Below the pieces are notes generated by a model. It was not told the DNA's origin. It saw only the letters and a program-made list of their open reading frames with translations, and ran no database searches. Shown one piece after another: positions 17,726 to 26,425 of a DNA stretch of 64,000 nucleotides. The translations under genes and the position numbers were made by a program. The DNA is from Flammeovirga sp. EKP202 (GTDB lineage Bacteria; Bacteroidota; Bacteroidia; Cytophagales; Flammeovirgaceae): the NCBI RefSeq assembly GCF_014534745.1, contig NZ_JACVVP010000008.1:124001-188000 (forward strand), written 5' to 3'. Numbering within the stretch: position 1 is the first letter of the stretch; every line of letters begins with the position of its first letter.

Positions 17726-17743
17726 ATTGAGAAAAGATACATA

Positions 17744-18106
17744 TTAGTATGTTTCGAATTCAAATTCAAGTTCTACTAATTCTTCAAACTCTTCTCCAGC
17801 CTCTTGCATATCTTCATCATCTTCGTGATAGTACCATACAATTGTAGTACCCACTATCTCTTCTAATGCTGACAGAACATCTAATATCAATTTAGATGAA
17901 GCTGTATTAAAATATTCAAGTTTGAATAAAAACTTTGTTGAGCTATTTGCATTTTCAGCATACTCTTCTATCCATTTTAGGATAGGAGCAAAGAATTCTG
18001 CTGAGTCTTCTGGAAGGGATCTACCCGAAATTTCGAATAGTTCGTTGTCTTTGTCCAAGATGACTTTTGGCGTATCCTCTGTTCCTGCAAGATTAAGGAC
18101 TTTCAT
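17744..18106 (-). CDS. siaC: SiaC-family regulatory phosphoprotein (DUF1987)
   Basis: 120 residues, cytoplasmic and acidic. It matches the SiaC fold pattern: N-terminal strand, TPKVILD, an FEISGRSLPEDSAEFF motif, the LEYFNTASSKLILDVL motif and a long acidic C-terminus. The threonine in FNTASS is residue 68, the same number as the phosphorylated threonine of Pseudomonas aeruginosa SiaC. In that system SiaB phosphorylates SiaC, SiaA dephosphorylates it, and the unphosphorylated form activates the cyclase SiaD. Here it is the last gene, 6 bases after siaB, and no cyclase follows, so its target is unknown. Confidence 0.92.
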   Translation of the reverse strand: MKVLNLAGTEDTPKVILDKDNELFEISGRSLPEDSAEFFAPILKWIEEYAENANSSTKFLFKLEYFNTASSKLILDVLSALEEIVGTTIVWYYHEDDEDMQEAGEEFEELVELEFEFETY

Positions 18107-18112
18107 GTAAAG

Positions 18113-18661
18113 TTATTTTAGATTTCTTGGAATTGTCGTTTTAAGAGAAAAAAATGTGAACTCATCATTGATGGGTTCAAAATCAAAACGTAGTTTCTCG
18201 CCTGATTTTCTAGCCATATCAATAAAGCCAAGACCTGCACCACCTTTGGCAGAGATCTTACCATTCTTAATAATGTCTTTATATAAATCTTTGAGACCGT
18301 CTTTGTCGAGGTCATTAATTCTTTCTAATCTTTGAGCAATGTCTCTGACATTCTTAGAAAGTATTGGGTTGCCTGACGTGATAAAATAAGAGTTGTCTTC
18401 TTTTCCAATCATAAAGACCGCACTATTCTTTTTGTCAGATGTTTTCTCCATTGGGACGGCATACTTACTGATGTTCTGCAAGCACTCTACCATAACATTA
18501 AAGACCTTTCTTTTGATCTTAGACTGTTCACCATATGAATCCATGTTTCTTTCCGCCATGGATAATACAGATTTGGTTATATCTTGCGTAATCTCTCCCT
18601 CATAAACGAGTATGAGATCTTTGTCAAGCATTGTCCTGTGAAGTTCGTAGATGTATTTCAT
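18113..18661 (-). CDS. siaB: SiaB-family protein kinase
   Basis: 182 residues, cytoplasmic. A GHKL-type ATP-binding fold is suggested by the N-box-like helix NVMVECLQNISKYA (about residues 55-70) and a G-box KGGAGLGFIDMARKS (about 139-153). There is no phospho-acceptor histidine domain, as expected for SiaB, which phosphorylates SiaC on threonine. It starts 129 bases after the stop of the phosphatase gene and ends 6 bases before siaC, so siaB and siaC are tightly coupled. Assignment to SiaB rests on length, motifs and the gene order. Confidence 0.9.
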   Translation of the reverse strand: MKYIYELHRTMLDKDLILVYEGEITQDITKSVLSMAERNMDSYGEQSKIKRKVFNVMVECLQNISKYAVPMEKTSDKKNSAVFMIGKEDNSYFITSGNPILSKNVRDIAQRLERINDLDKDGLKDLYKDIIKNGKISAKGGAGLGFIDMARKSGEKLRFDFEPINDEFTFFSLKTTIPRNLK

Positions 18662-18749
18662 ATGTCCGAACAGAATTTTTTAACCAACTTAATAATCGTT
18701 GGAGCTTTATTCTTACGAATAATAGATTTAGACGTAAAAAAAATATTTT

Positions 18750-18757
18750 CAAATATA
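18750..18757 (-). promoter_or_regulatory. Possible internal promoter for siaB-siaC
   Basis: The minus strand reads TATATTTG, an exact TAnnTTTG -7 match, with a TTG triplet 19 bases further upstream (18777-18779) where a -33 element would be. It lies in the only long gap of the operon, 89 bases before the siaB start. Confidence 0.35.
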
Positions 18758-18790
18758 ACTAAACGTAGGAAACTAACAAGTTTTTCTTTG

Positions 18791-21700
18791 CTAAAATCTT
18801 ATCCCTATCATTATAACGTCATCAGTTTGCTTTGCATTGCCTTTCCAGTCAACAAATGTTTGATGAAGAGTATGCGCAATTTCTTCCATGTTTGAATGAT
18901 CAGAGTTGGAAATCACTTCACGTATTCTCTTAGCACCGAATTTTCGGTTCTCTGGACCTCCAAATTGATCAGGATAGCCATCAGAGAATAAGAAGATTTC
19001 ATCTCCCTCTTCTAATTGAATTTCGTGAGTTGTAAAGTTTGTTCTTGTTTTGTATTCCCCTCCAACTGGGAATTTATTTCCTTTTACTTGAATGAAATCT
19101 TTTGTTTCAGTCTTAAATAAGAATAGAGGTCTATGTGCACCTGCGTATTCAATTCTTTTAGCGTTAATATCTATCTTTGCAATTGCAATATCCATACCAT
19201 CTCTAGTACTGCTATTAGAGTCTTGTCTTAGCGTTTTTGTAACTCCCTGATGCAGTAAGTCTAATATTTCGCCAGGAGCGATGTGATGGTTGTTTTGTAC
19301 AATGTCATTAAGGATGAAATAACCAATTAATGAAATCAATGCACCTGGTACGCCATGCCCTGTACAGTCTACAGCAGCGATGTAGATATCATTATCTTTT
19401 TTGAAATACCAAGGGAAATCACCACTGACCACATCTCTAGGTTTGTACAGTATAAAGCAATCGTTTAGATCTCTTTTAATAATTTCCGTTTCTGGAATAA
19501 TTGCACCCTGAATTCGTTTGGCATAATTAATACTCTCCGTGATTTTTTTGTTTTTAAGCAAGATTTCAAGTTCTGACTTCTTACGTTCAGTGATGTCATG
19601 CGAAACAAATAATGCACTTTCGAATTCATTATCTTCAGTGAATTCTGGTATTGCCGTAACCGTCATAAAACGGTTGCCACTTGAAGTAGGGAATTCAACT
19701 TCTCGAGTAGATTTTTCTTTCTTCGAAGAAACTTCAATGAGCATATCTTTCCATTCAGAAATAATATGTTCAGGTAGAGCAGTGTTCTCAATTTTCTGAT
19801 TTAAGAATAAATCAGCTGACAAACCTGTAAGTTCTTCAATAATAGGGTTGGTGTAGAAGATTAGACCTTCTTTATTTAATCGTTGAATCAAGTCCAGAGA
19901 GTTTTCAGATAAGGCTTGCATTTGTGTACGCATACGTTTCTCTGTTTCCGCTCTTCTTCTTTCAGTGATGTCTTGTGCGTTGATTACAATACCTTCGATT
20001 GCAGGATCTTTTGTGAGGTTAATACCAGTAGCTTCTAGCCAAATGTATCTTCCGTCTTGAAGTTTGTATCGGTATTGTGCACTTAAAGTTTCTTCATTCT
20101 TCGACTTAGATAATGATGTAATGAAATCTCGAACCTCATCCACACTGTCTTTGTGTAAGTTATCTAGGTAAGAAAGGTTTATTAAATCTGCTGGCTTGTA
20201 CCCTAAGATATGTTTCGAAGAAGGGCTGACGAATTTAATTTTCGCGTTTTCATCAAAAATTGTAATTACCTCAGATGCATTTTCTAGTAAGGACTGTAAT
20301 CTATTTTGAGATCGTTTAACCTCTTCAACTTGTTCCTCTAGACGATGGTTAGTTCTTTGTAATTCTTCTTGAGTTGCTTCCATCTCCTCTGCATTCTGAC
20401 GAAGAATTTCTTGTTGTACCGAAAGTTCAGAACTCATCTGTTGAGATTCCTTCAGAAGTTTTACTGTTCTCTCGTTGATTTTGATATTAAAAATCGTACG
20501 AGCAATAATTTGTGAGATTTCTTTTACGAAATCCAACTTCATCGTTGAGAAATTATCCAGTGAGGCAAATTCTAAAATACCAAATACTTTATCATTTGCG
20601 ATAAGAGGCATAATTAGAATTGACTTAGGTTTTTGCTCACCCAATAAACCCGATGTAATCGATAAATAACTACTAGGAATCTCGGTTCTTAAGATCATCT
20701 CCATCTCAATTGCAGCTTGCCCAACTAAGCCTTCTGCAAATTTAAATTTCTTTTGAAGGAAACGTCTTTTATTATAAGCATAGGTGCTTATTAACCTAAT
20801 TTCTTGCTCTTCTAATGGAAGCTCATCAGTGACGCCTTCTACAACATAAAAGGCTCCTTGAACGGCACTGATTTTTTCTGTCGTAAAAGCAATTACTTCA
20901 TTACCCAATTCAACTAAATCATTGTGATTACGAAGAATTTGGCCAATTTCAGCTTCACCCGTAATAATCCAGTTACGTTCTGAATCTCTTTTTTCGGCTC
21001 TTTGAATACTATCCCTCATACCAATCAAGGCATTACCTAGCGTATCATCATCACTAAGAGAAGTATAAGAAGCATCGTAATTTCCTTCACCAATTTGTTC
21101 AGAGAAGTTTGCAGTTCTCTTCATACCGTTTACCACTTCCTGAACAGCCATAGACATTTCGCCAATTTCATCTTTATGAATAAGGTTTACTACTTCATGA
21201 GGAAGAATACCCTTTGCGATGAGGTTTAGCCTGTTTTTAAGAGTGATGATTGGATTTGTAAGGTATTTAGAGAAGATTACAGCAATCATCATTGAAATAA
21301 AGATGATTACGATGGCGGTATAAAAGAAGGTTCTGATTAGACCATTTAAACCGCTTTTAATTTCGTCGTAGTCGATTTTTACTACTAAACCCCAGTTGGT
21401 GGTGGGAATGTAGTTCCAGTAGGAAATGGTTTTTTTACCTCTCCAATCAATATCATAGCTAAAATCTTTAGAGTCTCCTTTCGCCGCTTTTTGTATGGCG
21501 ATATTAGAAGGGTCGCCAAGACTAATAACTTCAGTTAGTAAGTTTGGACTTCCTTTTAATGGAGATATAATTGTAACATTGCTTGATTGATTGTCTGATA
21601 ATCTTGATAATAAGATTTCACCAGTGTCACCAAGTCCTGTTCTGTTTTCAACTATTGGATATATGTTTTTCTGGAGACTGTATAAGATAATCACGTGTCC

Positions 21701-22276
21701 TAATTCTCCGAATCTTGATTTCATTCTTGGAGAGACAACGTAAATGTGTGCTCCTTTTTCGGTGTTGAAAGGTTCAGAAAAATAAGTTTTTGTTTTCGCT
21801 TTCTTAATGATTTTTTCAAACTTCTTGTTTCTATCACCTACAATTACAGATGCAGGGAAAGTGTAACTGGTATAAAGCACATTTCCTTTGTTATCTGTAA
21901 TGATGATGTTAGAATAACCATTCACAATTTGTTTTGGGAATAGTTCATTATCAAGTTTTCTTTTTATTTCGTAGTAAGTGGAATCTTTATACGATCTTGA
22001 CTTTGATTGAAAGAGGTACTTTAATTTTGTAGCGTTATTAACAATTAAAGCAGACTTCGCCATGTATTTCAAGTTTTGTTCGATGTACTTGAATTTTTGG
22101 TCAATCTGTTCCGCTTTCAGTGTACTGATGACATCAAAAGTTTGAGAGAATCTTCTTTCAACTGAATTTTCAGTCTGAAAATATGAGAGGGAACTAATAG
22201 TTACTACAGTAATGGTTACAACGAGTAACATTATAATAGTAATTTTAGTACGTATCTTTAAGTCTTGGAAAAACAT
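18791..22276 (-). CDS. siaA: SiaA-like SpoIIE (PP2C) phosphatase with Cache, HAMP, GAF and two PAS domains
   Basis: 1161 residues, inner membrane. Order: TM1 (about 12-32), periplasmic dCache-like sensor (about 40-300), TM2 (about 305-330), HAMP (about 330-385), GAF (about 440-600), coiled coil (about 605-655), PAS (about 660-775) with a PAC end, second PAS (about 785-905), and SpoIIE/PP2C phosphatase (about 930-1161). Metal-binding aspartates are present: SGDF near 950, AVDCTGHGVPGALIS, SDGYPDQFGG and the terminal TDDVIMIG. SiaA of Pseudomonas is a simpler HAMP-SpoIIE phosphatase; the GAF and PAS domains here are additions. It precedes siaB and siaC and should dephosphorylate SiaC. Confidence 0.92.
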   Translation of the reverse strand: MFFQDLKIRTKITIIMLLVVTITVVTISSLSYFQTENSVERRFSQTFDVISTLKAEQIDQKFKYIEQNLKYMAKSALIVNNATKLKYLFQSKSRSYKDSTYYEIKRKLDNELFPKQIVNGYSNIIITDNKGNVLYTSYTFPASVIVGDRNKKFEKIIKKAKTKTYFSEPFNTEKGAHIYVVSPRMKSRFGELGHVIILYSLQKNIYPIVENRTGLGDTGEILLSRLSDNQSSNVTIISPLKGSPNLLTEVISLGDPSNIAIQKAAKGDSKDFSYDIDWRGKKTISYWNYIPTTNWGLVVKIDYDEIKSGLNGLIRTFFYTAIVIIFISMMIAVIFSKYLTNPIITLKNRLNLIAKGILPHEVVNLIHKDEIGEMSMAVQEVVNGMKRTANFSEQIGEGNYDASYTSLSDDDTLGNALIGMRDSIQRAEKRDSERNWIITGEAEIGQILRNHNDLVELGNEVIAFTTEKISAVQGAFYVVEGVTDELPLEEQEIRLISTYAYNKRRFLQKKFKFAEGLVGQAAIEMEMILRTEIPSSYLSITSGLLGEQKPKSILIMPLIANDKVFGILEFASLDNFSTMKLDFVKEISQIIARTIFNIKINERTVKLLKESQQMSSELSVQQEILRQNAEEMEATQEELQRTNHRLEEQVEEVKRSQNRLQSLLENASEVITIFDENAKIKFVSPSSKHILGYKPADLINLSYLDNLHKDSVDEVRDFITSLSKSKNEETLSAQYRYKLQDGRYIWLEATGINLTKDPAIEGIVINAQDITERRRAETEKRMRTQMQALSENSLDLIQRLNKEGLIFYTNPIIEELTGLSADLFLNQKIENTALPEHIISEWKDMLIEVSSKKEKSTREVEFPTSSGNRFMTVTAIPEFTEDNEFESALFVSHDITERKKSELEILLKNKKITESINYAKRIQGAIIPETEIIKRDLNDCFILYKPRDVVSGDFPWYFKKDNDIYIAAVDCTGHGVPGALISLIGYFILNDIVQNNHHIAPGEILDLLHQGVTKTLRQDSNSSTRDGMDIAIAKIDINAKRIEYAGAHRPLFLFKTETKDFIQVKGNKFPVGGEYKTRTNFTTHEIQLEEGDEIFLFSDGYPDQFGGPENRKFGAKRIREVISNSDHSNMEEIAHTLHQTFVDWKGNAKQTDDVIMIGIRF

Positions 22277-22308
22277 ATATATAAAGTCCTACTGTTTATA
22301 TCAATATT

Positions 22309-23346
22309 TTAACTTTCTGTAAACCAAATGGTCACCTTGTCTAAAATTTCACGATCCTCAGGAGTGAAGTTTTTGAAAGAGGCAAGTTCAACTACTCCTA
22401 ATAAATTAGATTCAGCATCTAAGATTGGAGCAATCATTAGTGAGTTTGGCGTTGAGTCACCTAACCCGGATACCACTTTTATGTAGTTTTCTGGAATTGT
22501 ATTTGAAATGATAGAAGATCTAGTAGATGCAACTTGACCAGGAAGACCTTCTCCAAATTCAAATGCCAATGTTTGCGATTCTGGTAAGTAAAAAGAAAAA
22601 CCCTTAGAAAAGGAAATCATATTCTTCCCATCAATGATAGTTGTTTTGTAGTAAATACCTGTACTTACTTGGAATTCGCGACAAATTGAATTTAATAGTA
22701 TCTGTTCCTTATCATCACCATCTTCTATGTTGAGAATAGAAGCTTGAATATTCTTCTTGATAAGCTGACCTCTTTCTCTAAATGTATCTTTTGTCTCTTC
22801 CTCTCTTTTTTGACTTTCTTTTGAAAAATATTTTGGAACATAAATAATATGATCTTCTGGATCTTTCATTAGTTCTGAAACAAGCCTGAATAAAAGGAAT
22901 ATTAGTATTGCGAAAGTAAAACCTAGCGTATAAAAAGTAGGAGTGCTTAGGTCCATTATTTGAAGGTAGGTTTTATCATCTTTCCTCTCTAAAGCACTCA
23001 ATATTTGTTCAGGTAGATTATACAAACTTGAGGTCGAAAAGAAGGAAAGGAATAGGAAAATGACGCCTAGTATAATATTAAAAACCTGACGACTACTAAA
23101 AATGAGGTACAGTAATATTATTACAAATACTAAATCGATGTAACCTAAACTCAATAGATACTTTTCTCTATTGTATTCCCCGTTTCCTAGGATCAACGTT
23201 TTAACACTTCCTGGAAATTGATTTTCAAATATTAAAATCGTAGAGAAAATAAACACAAAAATTGAAGCTACAACGATCGCCGGAACTTTGTATACCGTAT
23301 GAATATTCTTCTCTCTAATATTTGTTCTTTTCTGTGTTGTTTTCAA
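22309..23346 (-). CDS. Membrane-anchored GAF domain protein
   Basis: 345 residues. The first half has four hydrophobic segments (about 22-40, 68-86, 88-110 and 135-160). The second half, from about residue 195, is a GAF domain with GEGLPGQVASTRSSIISN and a C-terminal LLGVVELASFKNFTPED. It has no catalytic output domain. The GAF sequence resembles that of the phosphatase encoded next (GLVGQAAIEM, ILEFASLDNFS), so they may sense the same signal or interact. It lies 32 bases before siaA and 51 bases after cheB in the same direction. Confidence 0.88.
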   Translation of the reverse strand: MKTTQKRTNIREKNIHTVYKVPAIVVASIFVFIFSTILIFENQFPGSVKTLILGNGEYNREKYLLSLGYIDLVFVIILLYLIFSSRQVFNIILGVIFLFLSFFSTSSLYNLPEQILSALERKDDKTYLQIMDLSTPTFYTLGFTFAILIFLLFRLVSELMKDPEDHIIYVPKYFSKESQKREEETKDTFRERGQLIKKNIQASILNIEDGDDKEQILLNSICREFQVSTGIYYKTTIIDGKNMISFSKGFSFYLPESQTLAFEFGEGLPGQVASTRSSIISNTIPENYIKVVSGLGDSTPNSLMIAPILDAESNLLGVVELASFKNFTPEDREILDKVTIWFTES

Positions 23347-23397
23347 AATACTAATTAGTTTGCTTGAAAAAGTTTCACAAGTCTTAATAAGTAACGC

Positions 23398-23994
23398 TTA
23401 TTTTTGGTAAGCCTTGTATAAATCTAGTAGAAAATTTGTAATTTTTTCAGCTTCAAGGCAAAAATCTATTTCAGTTACTTGCTTTGCAGACAAAGGCATG
23501 GTGTTCATCATGCTTTCTTCAGGGTCCTGAATTATGGTTACACCACCTTTATCCTTAATGGCCTTCATTCCTAAAGCACCATCTTTATTAGCTCCTGAAA
23601 ATAAGATTCCAATAAGTTTTTCCTTATAAACATAGGCCGCACTTTTAAAAGTCAGATCAATAGCCGGTCTTGAATTATTGACTAGACCTTCTGTTGATAA
23701 GGACATAGTATTCCCTAGTTCAATGCATAAATGATAATTCGCAGGAGCAAGGTAAACCATGCCAGGTCTTACTATTTCTTTATCTAAAGGTTCAAGAATA
23801 GGTTTTGAACTCTTTATAGATAAAGCCTCTATAAAACCATGCCTAACATGTTTGAGTCTATGAAGACAAAGAAAAATCGGGATAGGAAAGTCTTTTGGTA
23901 GATCCGCAAGCAATTTTGTAATAGGTTTGAAACTGCCGGCTGAACCTCCAATTACTATTCCTTTATATTTATTATGAAAAAATGAAGACTTCAT
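23398..23994 (-). CDS. cheB: Stand-alone CheB-type protein-glutamate methylesterase
   Basis: 198 residues containing only the methylesterase domain, without the receiver of classical CheB. The catalytic triad is visible: S18 in IGGSAGS, H45 in LCLHRL and D138 in SGANKDGA. It also has the conserved LAPANYHLCIE and NSRPAIDLTFKSAA motifs. Such proteins hydrolyse methyl-glutamate esters or deamidate glutamines on receptors. Here it follows cheR by 17 bases, yet no chemoreceptor, CheA or CheW gene is in the window. Its substrate may be a component of the adjacent Sia module. Confidence 0.93.
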   Translation of the reverse strand: MKSSFFHNKYKGIVIGGSAGSFKPITKLLADLPKDFPIPIFLCLHRLKHVRHGFIEALSIKSSKPILEPLDKEIVRPGMVYLAPANYHLCIELGNTMSLSTEGLVNNSRPAIDLTFKSAAYVYKEKLIGILFSGANKDGALGMKAIKDKGGVTIIQDPEESMMNTMPLSAKQVTEIDFCLEAEKITNFLLDLYKAYQK

Positions 23995-24011
23995 TGAGTA
24001 GCGTGTGGAAG

Positions 24012-24839
24012 TTAATCTTTGATCTTCTTGTAAATCTTTTCTTCGTTGTTCACCACAACGAATTTATTGGCAATATCACACCAAATCAAAGATTCTTTTG
24101 ATCCAATTGCAAGATTTCCATATTTAAAAAGACTACCATGTAGTTTTTTAAGTACTTCGTTTTGTAAAGTTTGGTTGAAATAAATCATTACGTTTCTACA
24201 TAAAATTAGATCAAACTTAGAGAAAGGATTGCCTTTCACTAAATCTTGAACACGGAATGATACTCTTTCAATTAGTTCAGGTTTGATATAGAAAAAACCT
24301 TCATCTTCTACAAAGTAGCTAAGGAAATCATTTTTTCCACCATAGCGCTCGTAGTTTTGTTTGTTGAGCTCCATATTTTTGGCAGAAAATGAAGCTTTCT
24401 TAGCCTTGTTAATAATAGACTGATCGATATCAGTAGCTACAATTGTTGCATTTTCAAGGCAGTCTAACTCTTTCAAAAGAATACACATTGAAATGACTTC
24501 TTCACCTGAAGAACATCCTGCATGCCATATGCTTATTTTACGATGCTCTTTTATTACATCAGGAATAATTTCATCTCTGAGGCTGCTCCAAAAAGTAGGG
24601 TCACGGAACATCTCTGTTACGTTTACGGTGATTTCAGAAACAAATTCTTGGAAGAAAGATGGATCGTTTTTAAATTTTTTGATTAGTGCTTCGACAGATG
24701 TGAATTTATACAGTTCGATTACTCTTCGTACTCTTCGGGTAAAGGAAGACATTGCGTAATTTTTGAAGTCGTAATCAAAATTATCATCTATATATTGGGT
24801 TAATCTTCTTAATTCTGCTATTTCAATATCACGTTGCAT
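24012..24839 (-). CDS. cheR: CheR-type protein-glutamate methyltransferase
   Basis: 275 residues, SAM-dependent. The N-terminal helical CheR domain (about 1-75, YDFKNYAMSSFTRRVRRVIE) is followed by the methyltransferase domain. Motifs are ITVNVTEMFRDPTFW, the SAM site IWHAGCSSGEEVISM, ATDIDQSI, and FDLILCRNVMIYFNQ. It would methylate glutamates on a receptor-type protein. It is the first gene of the operon running through cheB, GAF and siaABC. Confidence 0.95.
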   Translation of the reverse strand: MQRDIEIAELRRLTQYIDDNFDYDFKNYAMSSFTRRVRRVIELYKFTSVEALIKKFKNDPSFFQEFVSEITVNVTEMFRDPTFWSSLRDEIIPDVIKEHRKISIWHAGCSSGEEVISMCILLKELDCLENATIVATDIDQSIINKAKKASFSAKNMELNKQNYERYGGKNDFLSYFVEDEGFFYIKPELIERVSFRVQDLVKGNPFSKFDLILCRNVMIYFNQTLQNEVLKKLHGSLFKYGNLAIGSKESLIWCDIANKFVVVNNEEKIYKKIKD

Positions 24840-24876
24840 ATTTTGCTTAAAAAATGATGACAGTTTTTTTGACAGC

Positions 24877-24884
24877 CAAAATTA
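24877..24884 (-). promoter_or_regulatory. Possible -7 element of the che-sia operon
   Basis: The minus strand reads TAATTTTG, an exact TAnnTTTG match 38 bases before the cheR start. No clear -33 partner is seen. Confidence 0.35.
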
Positions 24885-24924
24885 TAAAAAAATTATGGTT
24901 ATCGTGAGTGTAAGATATGAAAAA

Positions 24925-24962
24925 ATCCTTTCCTCATGATTTAGTGATAATGAGAAAAGGAT
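24925..24962 (-). terminator. Terminator of the 59-aa lipoprotein gene
   Basis: A 13-bp stem (ATCCTTTCCTCAT with ATGAGAAAAGGAT) is perfect on the minus strand if one G-U pair is allowed, but has an A-C mismatch on the plus strand. It lies 22 bases past the small gene's stop and ends in a T-tract. Confidence 0.8.
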
Positions 24963-24984
24963 TTTATTGTATGGTTTTATGAAA

Positions 24985-25164
24985 TTATCGCCTCGAGTTT
25001 ACAATCTGAGGACATTCTGAATGCATATCCATAATTTCATATTTCTTTCTTTCTTTGTTGAAGTAGTTTGCACTCGCAGAGTTAGTAGGAGCACAAGAAT
25101 AGATCAAAGCACCTAAAGTAAGTAATGCGATTGATGATAAGATTCTTCTTTTAATATTTTTCAT
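24985..25164 (-). CDS. Tiny lipoprotein, 59 aa
   Basis: A short frame from an ATG at 25164 encodes 59 residues. The N-terminus is a basic MKNIKRR, then a hydrophobic core (ILSSIALLTLGALIY) ending in SC, so C24 is probably lipidated. The mature part is only about 35 residues, hydrophilic, ending in ECPQIVNSRR. A matching minus-strand terminator follows, which supports it as a real transcript. Function unknown. Confidence 0.7.
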   Translation of the reverse strand: MKNIKRRILSSIALLTLGALIYSCAPTNSASANYFNKERKKYEIMDMHSECPQIVNSRR

Positions 25165-25248
25165 TGTAGCTGTTGGCTAATATGGATACTCATTTGATGT
25201 CAATAATGACTGCTTGTTTTTCCAAGATACAAAATGTATGCCTAAATA

Positions 25249-26289
25249 CTACATTATTATTTTCTTTTTCTTTTTTTGCTTAAAGAATGCTTGAATAGCT
25301 CCTGCTATTTTGTGTGTTTCAACAAGAAACCCATCATGCCCATATAGTGATGAAATTTCTTCATACGTAACATTAGGGATGTGCTGTGTAATGAAACGTT
25401 GTTCAGAAACAGGGAAAAGCACATCTGAAGTAATGCCAATAACTTGTGTGTAGGCTTTTATAGTATTCAAAGCGTCTTCGATTGACTTTCTTCCTCTACC
25501 TAAATTGTGTGAATCCATGGTGTTAGACAATGTCCAATACGAATAAGCATTAAATCTACTAAGAAGTTTTTTGCCTTGGTACTCTTGGTAAGATGAAGCC
25601 TTAAAGTTGTCAGTGACTGATTCAGAGTCTTCACTTTGCGTTTTTTCGTACGTACTGTAATTTCTGTATGAAAGCATTGCAATGGATCTTGCTGCAATTA
25701 AACCTCTACTTCCAGCTTGAGGATCTTCTTGCCCCCATGTTGGGTCTGCTTGAATAGCTAACCTTTGTGATTCATTAAAGGCGACTCCCCAAGGGGAGTG
25801 TTTCGCATTTGTTGCACAAATAATAAGGTTTTCCATTAAGTCAGGTTGAGAAACTGCCCATTCTAGAGCTTGTTGACCACCTAATGATCCACCGATGAGA
25901 GTATTGATTTTTTCAATTTTTAGTTCCTTTCTCAATAAATCAAGAGATTTTACAATGTCACGTATTGTAACAGATGGAAAGGAATTATAGTAAGGTTTGT
26001 TGGTGTCAGGATTTATCGATAGTGGTCCCGTTGAGCCATAACATGACCCAATCACATTGGCACATATAATAAAATGTTCCTTTGGGTTGAAGATAGAATG
26101 ATCACCAAACAGGCCATTCCACCAATCTGAAACTTCAGCATTACCTGTAAGTGCATGACAAACCCATATGACATTTGATTGGTCATCATTGATTTGACCC
26201 ATAGTTTGATATGCGAGTGTTAAATCATTTAATTCTCCTCCTAGTTCAAGCTCGAATTTTTTATTATATGTGAAAAAATGCTCTTGCAT
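25249..26289 (-). CDS. metX: Homoserine O-acetyltransferase
   Basis: Acetylates homoserine from acetyl-CoA in methionine synthesis. It is an alpha/beta-hydrolase of 346 residues with nucleophile S135 in GGSLGGQQALEW, D289 in TSDVLFPVSEQ and H318 in YGHDGF. The LTGNAEVSDWW and CYGSTGP motifs are typical of MetX. It is cytoplasmic. The C-terminus ends in a run of lysines. A SAM-I riboswitch lies upstream, which agrees with a methionine-pathway role; acetyl versus succinyl specificity is not proven by sequence alone. Confidence 0.94.
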   Translation of the reverse strand: MQEHFFTYNKKFELELGGELNDLTLAYQTMGQINDDQSNVIWVCHALTGNAEVSDWWNGLFGDHSIFNPKEHFIICANVIGSCYGSTGPLSINPDTNKPYYNSFPSVTIRDIVKSLDLLRKELKIEKINTLIGGSLGGQQALEWAVSQPDLMENLIICATNAKHSPWGVAFNESQRLAIQADPTWGQEDPQAGSRGLIAARSIAMLSYRNYSTYEKTQSEDSESVTDNFKASSYQEYQGKKLLSRFNAYSYWTLSNTMDSHNLGRGRKSIEDALNTIKAYTQVIGITSDVLFPVSEQRFITQHIPNVTYEEISSLYGHDGFLVETHKIAGAIQAFFKQKKKKKIIM

Positions 26290-26425
26290 TACCTTCTTTT
26301 CTTTTTTATTAAAACAAGAAATTGAGGGTAGGAGAGTATAGGATGACCTTCAGTAGCGTAATTACAGTGGATATAATTGAGCAGAATGTATTTGTGTTGA
26401 CTTTCAGACGTCTAAATATTCTATC

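Noticed and set aside
23398-24012. cheR and cheB considered as part of a chemotaxis operon
   Set aside because: No CheA, CheW, CheY or methyl-accepting receptor is present in the window, and all neighbours in the operon belong to the Sia-type module.
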